A stretch of DNA of 64,000 bases from Occallatibacter riparius (GTDB lineage Bacteria; Acidobacteriota; Terriglobia; Terriglobales; Acidobacteriaceae): contig NZ_CP093313.1 in assembly GCF_025264625.1 (NCBI RefSeq), positions 4,402,001-4,466,000 of the forward strand. Reading direction: 5' to 3'. The notes beneath the pieces are model-generated. The model worked only from the letters and a program-made list of their open reading frames with translations. It did no database searches and was not told the origin of the DNA. Both the position numbers and the translations under genes were made by a program. Numbering within the stretch: the stretch's first letter is position 1; each line of letters starts with the position of its first letter. This document shows, piece after piece, positions 20,556 to 29,347 of the stretch.

Positions 20556-20870
20556 ATGAAAAAAATAGCGCTGGCGGTTGCTGTCTTTGTATTTATTCTG
20601 CTGCTGACCAAGATTGCCAATCAGGTGCCGCCGGCGCCGCCGCCGGGCACCACCTTCTGGCTGAAGGCCCAGCACGTGATCCAGTGCAGTGACACGGAGA
20701 TCACGATGGTCGATCCGAAGCAGAAGTCGACCCACCTCTACAAGGACAACAGCTGGCCGGATTGCTCGACCTACGACGGGAACTCGGTTCTGGATTTCTA
20801 TTTGGCCCGGGGCGACAAAACACACTACCTTTCAAGCGAGCAGACGGCCTGGTGGCGCAAGCAGCTCTAG
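20556..20870 (+). CDS. Small membrane-anchored protein of unknown function
   Basis: 104 residues. An N-terminal hydrophobic helix (KIALAVAVFVFILLLTKIA) anchors or exports a short domain starting with a PPAPPPG linker. Two Cys (HVIQCSDTEI and WPDCSTYDG) could pair outside the cytoplasm. I recognise no family. No strong ribosome site is seen before the ATG. It follows the protease terminator, so it has its own promoter or is poorly expressed. Confidence 0.6.
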   Translation: MKKIALAVAVFVFILLLTKIANQVPPAPPPGTTFWLKAQHVIQCSDTEITMVDPKQKSTHLYKDNSWPDCSTYDGNSVLDFYLARGDKTHYLSSEQTAWWRKQL

Positions 20871-20981
20871 CCGGGCTGGTTGCGATCCAGTACATTTCTG
20901 TGATTTCCGTAGTGAGTGGCCCCCGGCCTTGATCTTTCGTTCGCGCCGCGGGCTTGTTCCGTTCAGAGGTGGTCGAGGCGC

Positions 20982-21579
20982 TCAAAACTCGAACTGGACT
21001 GCGGGGAGAGACTGCGTGCCTTCGGTCCGCACGCCGTCGAGCTGCCAGGGATCGAGGCCCAGAGCCTTCAGGATGGTAGGCGCGACCTGGAGGGTACCGA
21101 CCTCGCTATAGACCGTCTTCGCCTTGAACTCCGGATTCGAGAGCAGCAACATCACGTTGGTGTCATCGTGCGCGAAACCGCCGTGTTCCTCCTGCTTCTT
21201 GGTGCTGCCGGTGTAGATCACGCCCACGTTCGGCGTGACGATGATGTCCGGGGTGCGCGGGTCGCCGCTGGGGGGCAGCCCCGGGGTGTTGTAGTTGAGG
21301 GCGACGGTGGGGCCGTAGAAGATCTGGCCTGCTCCGATGGCCTGCTTGTTCGCCTCCAGCAACGAGACCGCCTGCGGGGTGTAAGAGGGGTTGGTCAGCC
21401 AGAGCAGCGAGACGTCGTCTTCAGTGGAACCGATGCCGGAGCCATTCGGATCTTCTGACGGAGGCATGGCGGAGTGCAACTGATTTGAGATCAGCGTCGC
21501 CGGTGACAGGCCGTTGGTACCGCTGTGGCCGGGGATGGGGAAGAACAGGTTGGGATCGATTTGCGGGGAATCTCTTCAT
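20982..21579 (-). pseudogene. Truncated alkaline-phosphatase/phosphodiesterase-family gene remnant
   Basis: On the minus strand GAGGAG and an ATG (21579) start MKRFPANRSQ, but the family sequence lies in another frame: from 21575 it reads RDSPQIDPNLFFPIPGHSG, then NGLSPATLISNQL, continuing to VTPNVGVIYTG, HGGFAHDDTNVMLLLSNP and the terminal LQVAPTILKALGLDPWQLDG. HDDTNVMLL carries late metal ligands of the alkaline phosphatase superfamily. Only about 195 residues of what are normally 500-600 remain; a TGA sits right at the head of the open frame. The picture is a large internal deletion that joined the old start region out of frame to the last third of the gene. Restart at an internal ATG (21479) could yield a 165-residue product. 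Confidence 0.75.
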
Positions 21580-22097
21580 CGTATTCTCCTCGTTAAAAAG
21601 GGGTTGCAATCGCCAGGGGGGCGAAGTTGTAGTCAGGTTCAGGGAGCAGAGTCTGCGCAGGTGCCGCTGGCTGAAATGCGGGTGACTGCGAAGGGTTGAG
21701 CACAAGGCAAGAAGAGAAGAGTTCAGGACGGAACTCCGGGTAGAGAGGCGGGGAGATCGGACTGTTCCCGTCTGCCGAAATATAGGGGCCGGGGAGACGG
21801 GCAGGTGTTACAGGACGGTTTCAGAGCGGTCAATTCGTCGTCATTTTGCGGGAGAGCTTTCGGGGCTCGGTCCGAGCCTAGCCTCGGACCCGGCACCATA
21901 ACCATTACCGACCCATTGCTTGTGCTCTGGCCGGCTCGGGGCCCCACGGCTTGCGTGCGAGAAGCGCGATGTCAGTACGGAGAGTGGGCCGGACCCGGAA
22001 AAAACCCGAAAGCCCTTGAACTCCCGGCAAAACCGCGTTATACACAAGAACACCGGCAGATCTGCCGGAATCTCTCGCTCATATCGGAGGCACACTT
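21580..22097. other. Long non-coding stretch before the HTH gene
   Basis: No coding region is supported in 518 bp. Short open frames on both strands lack starts or sensible composition. The right end holds the promoter at 22016-22044. The stretch may be leftover DNA from the decay event seen in the neighbouring phosphatase remnant. Confidence 0.55.
22016..22044 (+). promoter_or_regulatory. Sigma-70-type promoter of the HTH gene
   Basis: TTGAAC (22016-22021) and TATACA (22039-22044) are exactly 17 bp apart, in a GC-rich background. Transcription would start near 22051, giving a leader of about 45 nt before GGAGGC and the ATG at 22098. Confidence 0.7.
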
Positions 22098-22364
22098 ATG
22101 CGTATAGCCCGGTCTAACCTTCTTGTCCCCGAGGTGCGTGAGGTGATGGATATCCGCCAAGCCTCTGATTATTTGGGGATTTCGCCCGACACTCTGTACA
22201 AATACGCTTCCGAGGGCTTTGTGCCGGCATTCAAGCTGGGGAACCGCTGGAGGTTCAAGCGCAGCCGGCTGGATGAGTGGATGGACCGGCAGTCGGAGAT
22301 CCAGTCCGGCGCAGTGGACGTGCAGCCGGAGCAGAAGAAACCGCCCAAGGCGGCGGGAGATTGA
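22098..22364 (+). CDS. Excisionase-like helix-turn-helix protein
   Basis: 88 residues. GGAGG lies just before the ATG. Residues 16-66 form a MerR/excisionase-type winged helix (HTH_17): VMDIRQASDYLGISPDTLYK, then GFVPAFKLGNRWRFKRSRLDEWMD. The C-terminal 20 residues are Pro/Lys-rich. Proteins of this type bind DNA in phage or integrative elements but are also stand-alone regulators in acidobacteria. No integrase or recombinase is within reach, so an excision role is not supported. Confidence 0.88.
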   Translation: MRIARSNLLVPEVREVMDIRQASDYLGISPDTLYKYASEGFVPAFKLGNRWRFKRSRLDEWMDRQSEIQSGAVDVQPEQKKPPKAAGD

Positions 22365-22432
22365 ATTAAGGTTCGAAGACTTCCACTTTGCCCAACAGGC
22401 GGCGAGACTAGAAGGTAGACAGCGCTGCCCGC

Positions 22433-22744
22433 ATGGACGAACAGAACCTCGGACTCTTTCTACAAATCGGTGATGACATTGTTGCCGACCTGGCGCGCGC
22501 CGGTTATTTCGCACAGCTTGATGACCGCCTTTGTCCGGCTGATCCCGCTCAGCCGCGGACAGAGTGTATTCATCGGTTCGTGGGGTCGATAGCCATTCTG
22601 CGCGAACTGCCGGTGGATCTCTACGATATCGAGCGGATTCTGAATTTCTTTCGCGCCCAGGGAGCGCACTGCGACTGCCAGGTGCTGATGAAGCTGGCGC
22701 CGGAGAGCCGGTTTCGGGAGCAGTGCGGGTCGGCGGCGGGGTAG
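22433..22744 (+). CDS. DUF2695-like small protein
   Basis: 103 residues. The C-terminal part, VDLYDIERILNFFRAQGAHCDCQVLMKL, resembles the DUF2695 signature (helix, then a Cys-Asp-Cys and a hydrophobic strand). No function is known for that family. Another Cys (DDRLCPADP) lies near residue 34. It starts 69 bp after the HTH gene on the same strand and may share its promoter. Confidence 0.65.
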   Translation: MDEQNLGLFLQIGDDIVADLARAGYFAQLDDRLCPADPAQPRTECIHRFVGSIAILRELPVDLYDIERILNFFRAQGAHCDCQVLMKLAPESRFREQCGSAAG

Positions 22745-22822
22745 AGGGCCATTCCACTTCCAACTTGCGTAAATCGGTTCTCGTCTTCGTTCGCATCCAA
22801 GGGGAGGGAGGAGGGCCTCACA

Positions 22823-23185
22823 TTGCCAATTCAAACCGATGGATCTGCAGCCAATCACATGGTAGTTCGGGCGACGGGCAAGCTCACAAAGGATGAACTC
22901 ATCCAGTTCAGGAAGGATTTTGAGCTATTTTTGCACGACCGCGGGAAGCTGCGCATGCTTTTCGATGTGACGGAGTTTCATGGATGGGATTCAGTAGGGG
23001 CGTTGTGGCAGGAGGCCAAGTTCGACCTCGAGTACCTCTCCAAGGTTGAGCGTTTGGCGGTGGTGGGAGCGAAGAAGTGGCAACAGGCGCTGGAAGCCGC
23101 AGTGAAGCCCTTTGCGCATCCGACGACGCGCTACTTCGAGGCCGGTGAGATGCAGGCCGCGCATGATTGGCTGATAAGCAAGTAG
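22823..23185 (+). CDS. SpoIIAA-like (STAS-fold) protein
   Basis: 120 residues. A TTG start is chosen because a strong purine-rich site (GGGAGGGAGGAGGG) ends about 7 bp before it; ATG 22859 would cut off the first strand. The pattern MVVRATGKLTKDELIQFRKD, RMLFDVTEFHGWD, LEYLSKVERLAVVGAKKWQ and KPFAHPTTRYFE fits the SpoIIAA-like family (PF11964 type), which has a STAS-like fold but no phosphorylatable Ser. Its role is unknown; it lies third in a row of small same-strand genes. Confidence 0.8.
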   Translation: MPIQTDGSAANHMVVRATGKLTKDELIQFRKDFELFLHDRGKLRMLFDVTEFHGWDSVGALWQEAKFDLEYLSKVERLAVVGAKKWQQALEAAVKPFAHPTTRYFEAGEMQAAHDWLISK

Positions 23186-23552
23186 CCCTACCGGTTCACA
23201 TGGCCGTTTCCATCCAGGCGCGGTCGCGCAGGGGAGCGGGCTCTACGAATTTAGTTTTGCAGTCGAGACAGAGCAAGGTTCGACGCAACTCACCGATGGC
23301 TGTCATATCCAATAATCTGTGACCTTCGTGTGAGTGGTGGTCCGGGTCTTGTTTAGGATCCTGTAGATATGCCATGCATCACCTCGCGGCGGTGTGGTTC
23401 TCATCATCTGAATTGAAGCCGCATGAAGATGGCGTGATGTTTTTTGCAGCTTTAACAGGGAAGCGCTACGCTCATAAGACCGACGTAGTTCAGGTCGGAT
23501 AGACATTGGGGTCCTTTCAGTCCTTCGTTCCTCTGCTGCGAAAGGAGACTCG
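23186..23552. other. Non-coding stretch
   Basis: 367 bp with no convincing gene; the one open frame on the minus strand (23303-23506) has no ribosome site and an unlikely composition. No hairpin or repeat stands out. Confidence 0.5.
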
Positions 23553-23738
23553 ATGGAAATTCAGTGCCGTTATTGTTTCTCTTCGGACCTTCATCGCTCT
23601 GGTCCTCGCGTTTACGATGTAGTGCCAATGTTGCTGCTATTGCGTCCGGTTCGCTGTCACACCTGCTCGCGCAGGCAGTTCCGGCCGCTCTGGCTTACAC
23701 GGCGAAAGTCTCGATCGAAGGACAAGAAGGCCGCCTGA
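23553..23738 (+). CDS. Tiny zinc-ribbon protein
   Basis: 61 residues. AAAGGAGA precedes the ATG at good spacing. Two CxxC pairs, C5-x2-C8 and C35-x2-C38, separated by 26 residues, form a probable zinc ribbon, and the tail is very basic (LTRRKSRSKDKKAA). Such small proteins are common in acidobacterial genomes but uncharacterised. The next gene's frame begins directly after its stop. Confidence 0.7.
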   Translation: MEIQCRYCFSSDLHRSGPRVYDVVPMLLLLRPVRCHTCSRRQFRPLWLTRRKSRSKDKKAA

Positions 23739-23900
23739 TTGATAGCCCGGCGGATATCCGATTTTGGGTTCGGATCTCGGAACGGTCCCCAGATCTGTTT
23801 CATCATTGAAAAAGCGCAGGGCTGCGCTGTTGCCGGTACCACCGGGCAGGGGTGCTTGTGCGCCTGCGCGGGTGCGCCGCAGCATGATAAAACTAGACGG

Positions 23901-25013
23901 GTGGAGCACTTACGTCGCATTGGCGCATTGCGCCGCAAGCTGACTCGGACCGGACTTTCGGGGCTCCTGGTCACTCATCTTCCCGATCTCAGATACCTTT
24001 GCGGGTTTACCGGCTCCAGCGCTGCCCTGGCAATTACCCGACGCACGGCGCGCATGTTCACAGACGGACGCTACATTGCTCAAGCGAAAGCCGAGGTTGC
24101 GGGAGCGCAAGTGGAGATTGTCACGCGCGCTCCAGCGATAACCGCCGTGGAGTGGCTGGCCGCGCAACTCGCGAGCCAGGGAGCGTCGCAACCGGAGCAG
24201 TTCGCTGGGTTCGACCCGGTTCACACGACCGTGGCCGATCTGCAGCGCTGGAAGGCCGCACTGCCCGCGAAGCTCAGGCGCAATTTCCTCACGCCGATTG
24301 CTGCGCCGCTGGTGGAGCCGCTGCGGCTTGTGAAGGATGAAGACGAACTGCGGATCATGAGCGAGGCCGCTCTGCTGGGGTGCCAGCTCTTCGATCACAT
24401 GCTGGGATATTTGCGGCCGGGACTTAGGGAGATCGAAGTGGCAGCGGAACTCGAGCACCAAGCGCGCCTGGTTGGCGCGGAGGGGATGTCGTTCGACACG
24501 ATAGTTGCTTCAGGGCAACGATCGGCCCTTCCGCATGGGCACGCAACTGAGGCGCGTCTGCCGCGACGCGGATTCCTCACGCTGGACTTCGGTATAATCC
24601 ACGATGGCTACTGCTCGGATATGACGCGTACCGTTTACTTTGGCAGCCCCAGGCCAGAGGAACGCAGGGCATACCAGGCAGTGTTGGAGGCACAGGAGGC
24701 AGCCGTTGCGGCGGTGACCGCGGGCGCCATATGCGGCGATGTGGATGAAGCCGCACGAAGCGTTCTCCGCAATGCGGGACTTGCCGAGGCATTTACCCAC
24801 TCCACCGGCCACGGAGTGGGACTTGAGATTCACGAATCGCCGCGTGTCGGCGCGAATCAGACTACCCGCCTGCAGGCAGGCATGGTAGTGACCATCGAAC
24901 CGGGCATTTATCTGGAGGGCCGGTTCGGCATACGCATTGAGGATATGGTGGCCGTAACGCGCGATGGAGGCGAGATCCTGACGCCGGCGCCGAAGACCCT
25001 CATCGAACTTTGA
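23901..25013 (+). CDS. Xaa-Pro aminopeptidase (M24 family)
   Basis: 370 residues from a GTG at 23901; family length is about 360. The frame is open back to 23739, but the first 54 codons look unlike the family. Removes N-terminal residues before proline. Seen: N-terminal creatinase-like domain (GLLVTHLPDLRYLCGFTGSSA), then the dimetal site: two Asp in DFGIIHDGYCSDMTRTV, His in HSTGHGVGLEIHE, Glu in TIEPGIYLEG, and Glu in GIRIEDMVAV. It sits directly upstream of accB on the same strand, a neighbourhood also known from Firmicutes (efp/accB region). The start is uncertain. Confidence 0.92.
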   Translation: MEHLRRIGALRRKLTRTGLSGLLVTHLPDLRYLCGFTGSSAALAITRRTARMFTDGRYIAQAKAEVAGAQVEIVTRAPAITAVEWLAAQLASQGASQPEQFAGFDPVHTTVADLQRWKAALPAKLRRNFLTPIAAPLVEPLRLVKDEDELRIMSEAALLGCQLFDHMLGYLRPGLREIEVAAELEHQARLVGAEGMSFDTIVASGQRSALPHGHATEARLPRRGFLTLDFGIIHDGYCSDMTRTVYFGSPRPEERRAYQAVLEAQEAAVAAVTAGAICGDVDEAARSVLRNAGLAEAFTHSTGHGVGLEIHESPRVGANQTTRLQAGMVVTIEPGIYLEGRFGIRIEDMVAVTRDGGEILTPAPKTLIEL

Positions 25014-25061
25014 TTGCGTTTTTCTCCGCTCGCTCGAAGGGCGAGAAAAGTTAAGGAACGA

Positions 25062-25559
25062 ATGAAACCCGAAGATATTGATGATCTCAAGCAACTGGTC
25101 GAATTCCTCAAAGAGAACCAGGTGGCCGAATTCGAGCTGGACCAGGGCGACCAGAAGATTCGGCTCAAGTTCAAGCAGCCCGAGGTGCCTGCGCCTATTG
25201 CGCATGTGATCGCCGGTGCACCGGCGATGATGGCTGCGCCTGTTCCCATGACCATGGCTGCCCCTGCGCCGGCTGCCGCGCCGCCGGCGGCTGCGCCTGC
25301 GGCTGATCCTGACGCAGGGCTGCACATCATCAAGTCGCCCATCGTCGGGACGTATTATGGCTCGCCGTCTCCTGGTTCCGCGCCGTTTGTTGCGCCTGGA
25401 GACCGCGTGGAAAAGGGCCAAGTGATTTGCATCGTAGAAGCCATGAAACTGATGAACGAGATTGAGTCCGATGCATCGGGTGAAGTGGTGAAGGTGCTGG
25501 TGTCGAACGGGCAGCCGGTGGAGTTTGGGCAGCCGCTGTTTGCTGTGAGGACAGCGTAG
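25062..25559 (+). CDS. accB: Biotin carboxyl carrier protein of acetyl-CoA carboxylase
   Basis: 165 residues. ATG 25062 follows AAGGAA. Carries biotin between the carboxylase and transferase halves of acetyl-CoA carboxylase, for fatty-acid synthesis. Layout: N-terminal helical part (DDLKQLVEFLKENQVAEFEL), a flexible Ala/Pro/Met linker of about 60 residues, and the biotinyl domain with the acceptor Lys129 in VEAMKLMNEIESD, preceded by the SPIVGTYYGSPSPG thumb. It is 48 bp after the peptidase and 99 bp before accC. Confidence 0.97.
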   Translation: MKPEDIDDLKQLVEFLKENQVAEFELDQGDQKIRLKFKQPEVPAPIAHVIAGAPAMMAAPVPMTMAAPAPAAAPPAAAPAADPDAGLHIIKSPIVGTYYGSPSPGSAPFVAPGDRVEKGQVICIVEAMKLMNEIESDASGEVVKVLVSNGQPVEFGQPLFAVRTA

Positions 25560-25658
25560 TCAGCGTGATAGCGGCGTTAGTCGAGTCAGGCTGACGCCGC
25601 AGTCGCTTCTTCGACGTACGCCATGGCTAACTCCGCTAAGTCCCGCTGAAGGATAAGA

Positions 25659-27011
25659 ATGTTTCGCAAGGTACTCATCGCCAATCGCGGCGAAATCGCA
25701 TTACGCGTCATTAACGCCTGCAAGGAAATGGGCGTTCGCACCGTCGCTGTCTATAGCGAGGCCGATCGCAACTCGCTGCACGTCCGGTTTGCCGACGAGG
25801 CTATCTGCATTGGGCCGCCGCGTCCGGCGGACAGCTATCTCAACGTGCCCGCGGTCATCTCCGCTGCGGAGATTGCCGACGTTGACGCGATCCATCCGGG
25901 GTACGGGCTGTTGAGCGAGAACGCCAACTTCGCCGAGGTCTGCCGCGCTTCGAACATCAAGTTCATTGGGCCTCCGCCGGAGGTGACGCGTCTGATGGGC
26001 GAAAAGGAAAAGGCCCGCCAGGCGATGAAGAAGGCCAAGGTGCCGATTCTGCCTGGGTCGGATGGAGTAGTTGCGGATGAGGCCGACGCGCTGCACTGGG
26101 CGAAGAAGGTCGGATATCCCGTCATCCTGAAGGCCAAGGCCGGCGGCGGCGGACGGGGCATGCGCATTGTGCGCACGCCGGAAGAGCTGCCGAACCTGTA
26201 TCACTCCGCGTCGACCGAAGCTGCGAACGCGTTCGGCAACGGCGAGCTTTACATGGAGAAGTTCATCGAGCGGCCGCGGCACATTGAGTTCCAGGTGCTC
26301 GCCGATGAGCACGGCAATGTGGCTACGCTGTTTGAGCGCGAGTGCTCGATTCAGCGGCGGCATCAGAAGCTGATTGAAGAAGCGCCGTCGCTGCAGGTGA
26401 CACCGAAGATCCGCCAGGAGATCGACCACACCCTGCGCCGCTGCCTTACGGAGATCGGATATCACAACGCTGGCACGATCGAGTTCCTGATGGATGAGGA
26501 CGGCTCGATCTACTTCATCGAGATGAACACGCGCATCCAGGTGGAGCACCCGGTAACGGAACTCATCACGGGCGTTGACCTGGTGAAGGCGCAGCTGCGG
26601 ATTGCTAGCGGCGAAAAACTCAGCGATATACTGCCAGCCAAGCTGGAGATACGCGGCCACGCGATCGAGTGCCGCATCAATGCGGAGCATCCGGTGAAGT
26701 TCACGCCTTCGGCCGGCAAGATCACGGCGTTCAATGTGCCAGGCTTCAACGGCGTACGGGTGGATACGGCGCAGTACGCGGAAGGCGTGGTGCCGCCGTA
26801 TTACGACTCGCTGATTGCAAAGCTGATCGTGCACGGCAACACCCGCGCCGAGGCGATCGCCAAGATGGAGCGCGCTCTGAGCCAGTTCGTGGTGCAGGGG
26901 ATCGAGACGAGCATTCCGCTGCACCAGGAAATCTTCCAGAATGAAGATTTCCGGCATGGCGTGTTCGACACGAAGTTCATGGAGCGGTTTCTGGCGGCCA
27001 GGAACAGTTAG
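25659..27011 (+). CDS. accC: Biotin carboxylase of acetyl-CoA carboxylase
   Basis: 450 residues, the standard length. ATP-dependent carboxylation of the AccB biotin. Seen: KVLIANRGEIALRV, HPGYGLLSENANFA, the ATP-grasp glycine loop AGGGGRGMR, ERECSIQRRHQKLIEEAPS, and the active-site EMNTRIQVEHPVTE with metal-binding Glu and catalytic Arg. It follows accB, the usual order. The preceding 99 bp hold no gene. Confidence 0.98.
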   Translation: MFRKVLIANRGEIALRVINACKEMGVRTVAVYSEADRNSLHVRFADEAICIGPPRPADSYLNVPAVISAAEIADVDAIHPGYGLLSENANFAEVCRASNIKFIGPPPEVTRLMGEKEKARQAMKKAKVPILPGSDGVVADEADALHWAKKVGYPVILKAKAGGGGRGMRIVRTPEELPNLYHSASTEAANAFGNGELYMEKFIERPRHIEFQVLADEHGNVATLFERECSIQRRHQKLIEEAPSLQVTPKIRQEIDHTLRRCLTEIGYHNAGTIEFLMDEDGSIYFIEMNTRIQVEHPVTELITGVDLVKAQLRIASGEKLSDILPAKLEIRGHAIECRINAEHPVKFTPSAGKITAFNVPGFNGVRVDTAQYAEGVVPPYYDSLIAKLIVHGNTRAEAIAKMERALSQFVVQGIETSIPLHQEIFQNEDFRHGVFDTKFMERFLAARNS

Positions 27012-27023
27012 GCAGATCGGGTC

Positions 27024-27308
27024 ATGAATCTGACTATCGTGCCCGTGTCGTTGATCATCCTAGCTGCCGTTTCCGTGCCCGCCGCTATGTTGATCCCCAG
27101 GTCAAGAGCGAAGGGCCGGATGCGGCTCGCGGGCTCACTGCTGCTTGGAATGGGCTTCATCTCCGAGTTTCCTGCGGCGCTGCATGATGTGCCGCCACTG
27201 TGGCGGGCTGCCTTGGTTCCGATCGGTGGCCTTTTTTTGGTTTGGGCAGGGATACGGAAATATCGGCGCGATCCTGAGGGCCGCACCTCTCCAGCGCAGA
27301 TCCTGTAA
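27024..27308 (+). CDS. Small membrane protein of unknown function
   Basis: 94 residues with three hydrophobic segments (VPVSLIILAAVSVPAAMLI, AGSLLLGMGFISEFPAAL, LWRAALVPIGGLFLVWAGI) and a charged tail. It begins 12 bp after accC and could be cotranscribed. No family recognised; a weak ribosome site makes it less than certain. Confidence 0.5.
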   Translation: MNLTIVPVSLIILAAVSVPAAMLIPRSRAKGRMRLAGSLLLGMGFISEFPAALHDVPPLWRAALVPIGGLFLVWAGIRKYRRDPEGRTSPAQIL

Positions 27309-27610
27309 GACTTCAACAACTCCAGCCCTCAGGCCCGACATCAAACCGCGGTTACTTTCCGTCCTTTCTGCGGCCGTCAGTTGCGCTGGCAGGCAATGTT
27401 CAGCTTCAGGTCCAGGCTTCCTGTCACGGCACCGTAAAACTCCGGTGCTGCTCGGGACGCGCTGTTGGTAACCAGCCGACAGTCTCCAGTGTGGTGTGGT
27501 TGATCCTTCTAATGGTGCGTGCCATGCACTTTCGTGTACTTAACTATGGGTGTACAGCGTGTCAATCTCTAGAATCACTGGCGAATATAGCCGGTGGCAA
27601 AGGTGAAAAT
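27309..27610. other. Non-coding stretch
   Basis: About 300 bp in which I see no gene, hairpin or repeat that stands out. Composition shifts to lower GC in the last 100 bp before the small gene at 27611, as often seen in promoter regions. Confidence 0.45.
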
Positions 27611-27829
27611 ATGAGCTTCGAACCTGAGCAACTGGAGATTCTTAGACGTACAGCAGAAGAGGATTTCAAGCGGGATATGGCGGATATTGAGCGACTTCAG
27701 CGGCGGCTTTTCGGAGCGGCCATGGTCGCCGCACCACCTGCTGTTTCCACACCGCGAGCTCTCTCGTACGGAAGGCTGGATCCAACAACCCAGCCTTCGT
27801 TTGAGGGAATCGCTTCCTCGAGCCTTTGA
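27611..27829 (+). CDS. Small protein of unknown function
   Basis: 72 residues from an ATG preceded by AGGTGA. The first half is a charged amphipathic helix (EQLEILRRTAEEDFKRDMAD), the second half is Pro/Ser/Ala-rich. The frame opens 40 codons earlier at 27491 but without protein-like sequence. No relative recognised. Confidence 0.5.
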   Translation: MSFEPEQLEILRRTAEEDFKRDMADIERLQRRLFGAAMVAAPPAVSTPRALSYGRLDPTTQPSFEGIASSSL

Positions 27830-27902
27830 TTTTGTCGGCAGTGATGGACGAATCGGAATGCTCGCTGAGTAGCGACGTTACGATCGCCGGCGAGTGGAGT
27901 GT

Positions 27903-29213
27903 TCAGCGATGGGCCGGCTGCAGAGGTCGCGGTGTGCCGGGCATCGGCTCACTGCGCTCTTCTCCAGCCGATTCCGTAATGACAGCCTCCAGGGCGCTCA
28001 TATACGTCTGGGCCATGAGAGCGGGGCTCAGTCCGTATTGGGCGGCGATGGCTTCGCATTCGGCGATGTCGTTGGTTTCGAGCGCTTCAAGCCAGGAGAG
28101 CAGACATCGCTCGCGCGCCGCGCCGCCGGCCAATGCATCGCAGATCTCCCTGCGCAGAGGCAGGCCAGGGAGAATGGTGTGCATGGGGACCTGGAGCATG
28201 GCGGGCAGAAGGCTTAGCATTCCCAGCAAATACATCTCTTCAGAATCGAGGCCGGCAAGCTTCGCGGCGTCAGCGCAGAACCGCGCCCTTGTCTGCGCCA
28301 TGTGCAGGAGTTCCGAGGACTGATTCTGGTTGAGAGCGCATTGAATGGCCAGTGTGGCGATGCGCCGAAAGACCTTGTCGCCGAGGATCAGAAGGGCCGT
28401 CTCGAGGGACTTTACGGGATTTCGGACCGCGCAGAGCGGTGAATTGACGAACCGCAGCACACGGAAGACGAGCGATGGGTCGCGGCTGACGAGCGGGACC
28501 AAAGTCTTGAGATCGAGCGGATCCTTGAACAATTCCTGCAGGATCTGCATGTGATGCGCCCGGTCGGCGGGGACGGTGGCGTTGGGAAACAGTTCTGGAT
28601 GGCAAAAGTAGAAGCCCTGGAAGTACTGCACTCCCGCGGCGCGCGCCTTGCGATACGTATCGTGAGTATGGATGTTGTCGGCCACCACGGTGGCGTGGGT
28701 GCGGTAGAGCTGGTTGCACAACAGGTGCCAGTCGGGCGAGTCGAGGTTGGTGATGTCGACCTTAATGTGATGCGCCAGGCTGAGCAGCGGCTCACGCGGG
28801 TCGTCGAGCGAGTAGTCGTTGAGGGCGAGACGGAAGCCCATCTCCTTCAGGCGGATACATTCGCGTTCCACCGAGGCGGGTACGCTGTCAAAGCGAGGAA
28901 TGGCGAGCACGGTCATGTGCGGCGGCAGGCCTTCAAAGAGCGCGGCTTCGAGCGCCTCGGCGCCGCACTGCACGAATCCCCATGCGCCACCGGTGAAGCG
29001 CTCGATTCCGAAGAAGGAGAGCACGTCGAGCATGCCCCGCGAGGCGTGGGAGAGGCCGCTCTCCGGGGGAGCTTGGACCAGAGCGTGAAAGAGCAGATCG
29101 TAGCCGAACACAGCGCCGCGCCTGTCGAGAATAGGTTGCCGGGCCAGATATCCCACGCGCCGCAGTTCTTCTTCGACATTCTGTTCTGTTGCTATGCTGC
29201 CGAATCCCGCCAT
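27903..29213 (-). CDS. EAL-HDOD two-domain signalling protein (YuxH type)
   Basis: 436 residues from ATG 29213. The frame continues to 29417 but would overlap the divergent PQQ gene. Residues about 20-220 form a degenerate EAL domain starting YLARQPILDRRGAVFGYDLLF, with no intact EAL triad, so no c-di-GMP hydrolysis is expected. Residues about 225-420 are HDOD (PLVSRDPSLVFRVLRFVNSP, ETALLILGDKVFRRIATLA). Known homologues act as adaptor or signalling proteins in motility and biofilm control. It is divergent from the quinoprotein gene. Confidence 0.88.
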   Translation of the reverse strand: MAGFGSIATEQNVEEELRRVGYLARQPILDRRGAVFGYDLLFHALVQAPPESGLSHASRGMLDVLSFFGIERFTGGAWGFVQCGAEALEAALFEGLPPHMTVLAIPRFDSVPASVERECIRLKEMGFRLALNDYSLDDPREPLLSLAHHIKVDITNLDSPDWHLLCNQLYRTHATVVADNIHTHDTYRKARAAGVQYFQGFYFCHPELFPNATVPADRAHHMQILQELFKDPLDLKTLVPLVSRDPSLVFRVLRFVNSPLCAVRNPVKSLETALLILGDKVFRRIATLAIQCALNQNQSSELLHMAQTRARFCADAAKLAGLDSEEMYLLGMLSLLPAMLQVPMHTILPGLPLRREICDALAGGAARERCLLSWLEALETNDIAECEAIAAQYGLSPALMAQTYMSALEAVITESAGEERSEPMPGTPRPLQPAHR

Positions 29214-29347
29214 TTCTTTTTTATCGGCCACCTTCGGCTGAAGTTCAGAGGCGTCCCTCTGCTTGATCTGTTTGGCTTCCCACCTTTGCGCAGGGGATGT
29301 AACAATCGCTTGCGGAATCCAACTGTCCCCGGGAGATCTTCTGTACG

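Noticed and set aside
22098..22364. Reading the excisionase-like gene as part of an integrative element
   Set aside because: No integrase, recombinase or attachment repeats are found nearby; the only tRNA gene is 29 kb away and its 3' end is not seen repeated.
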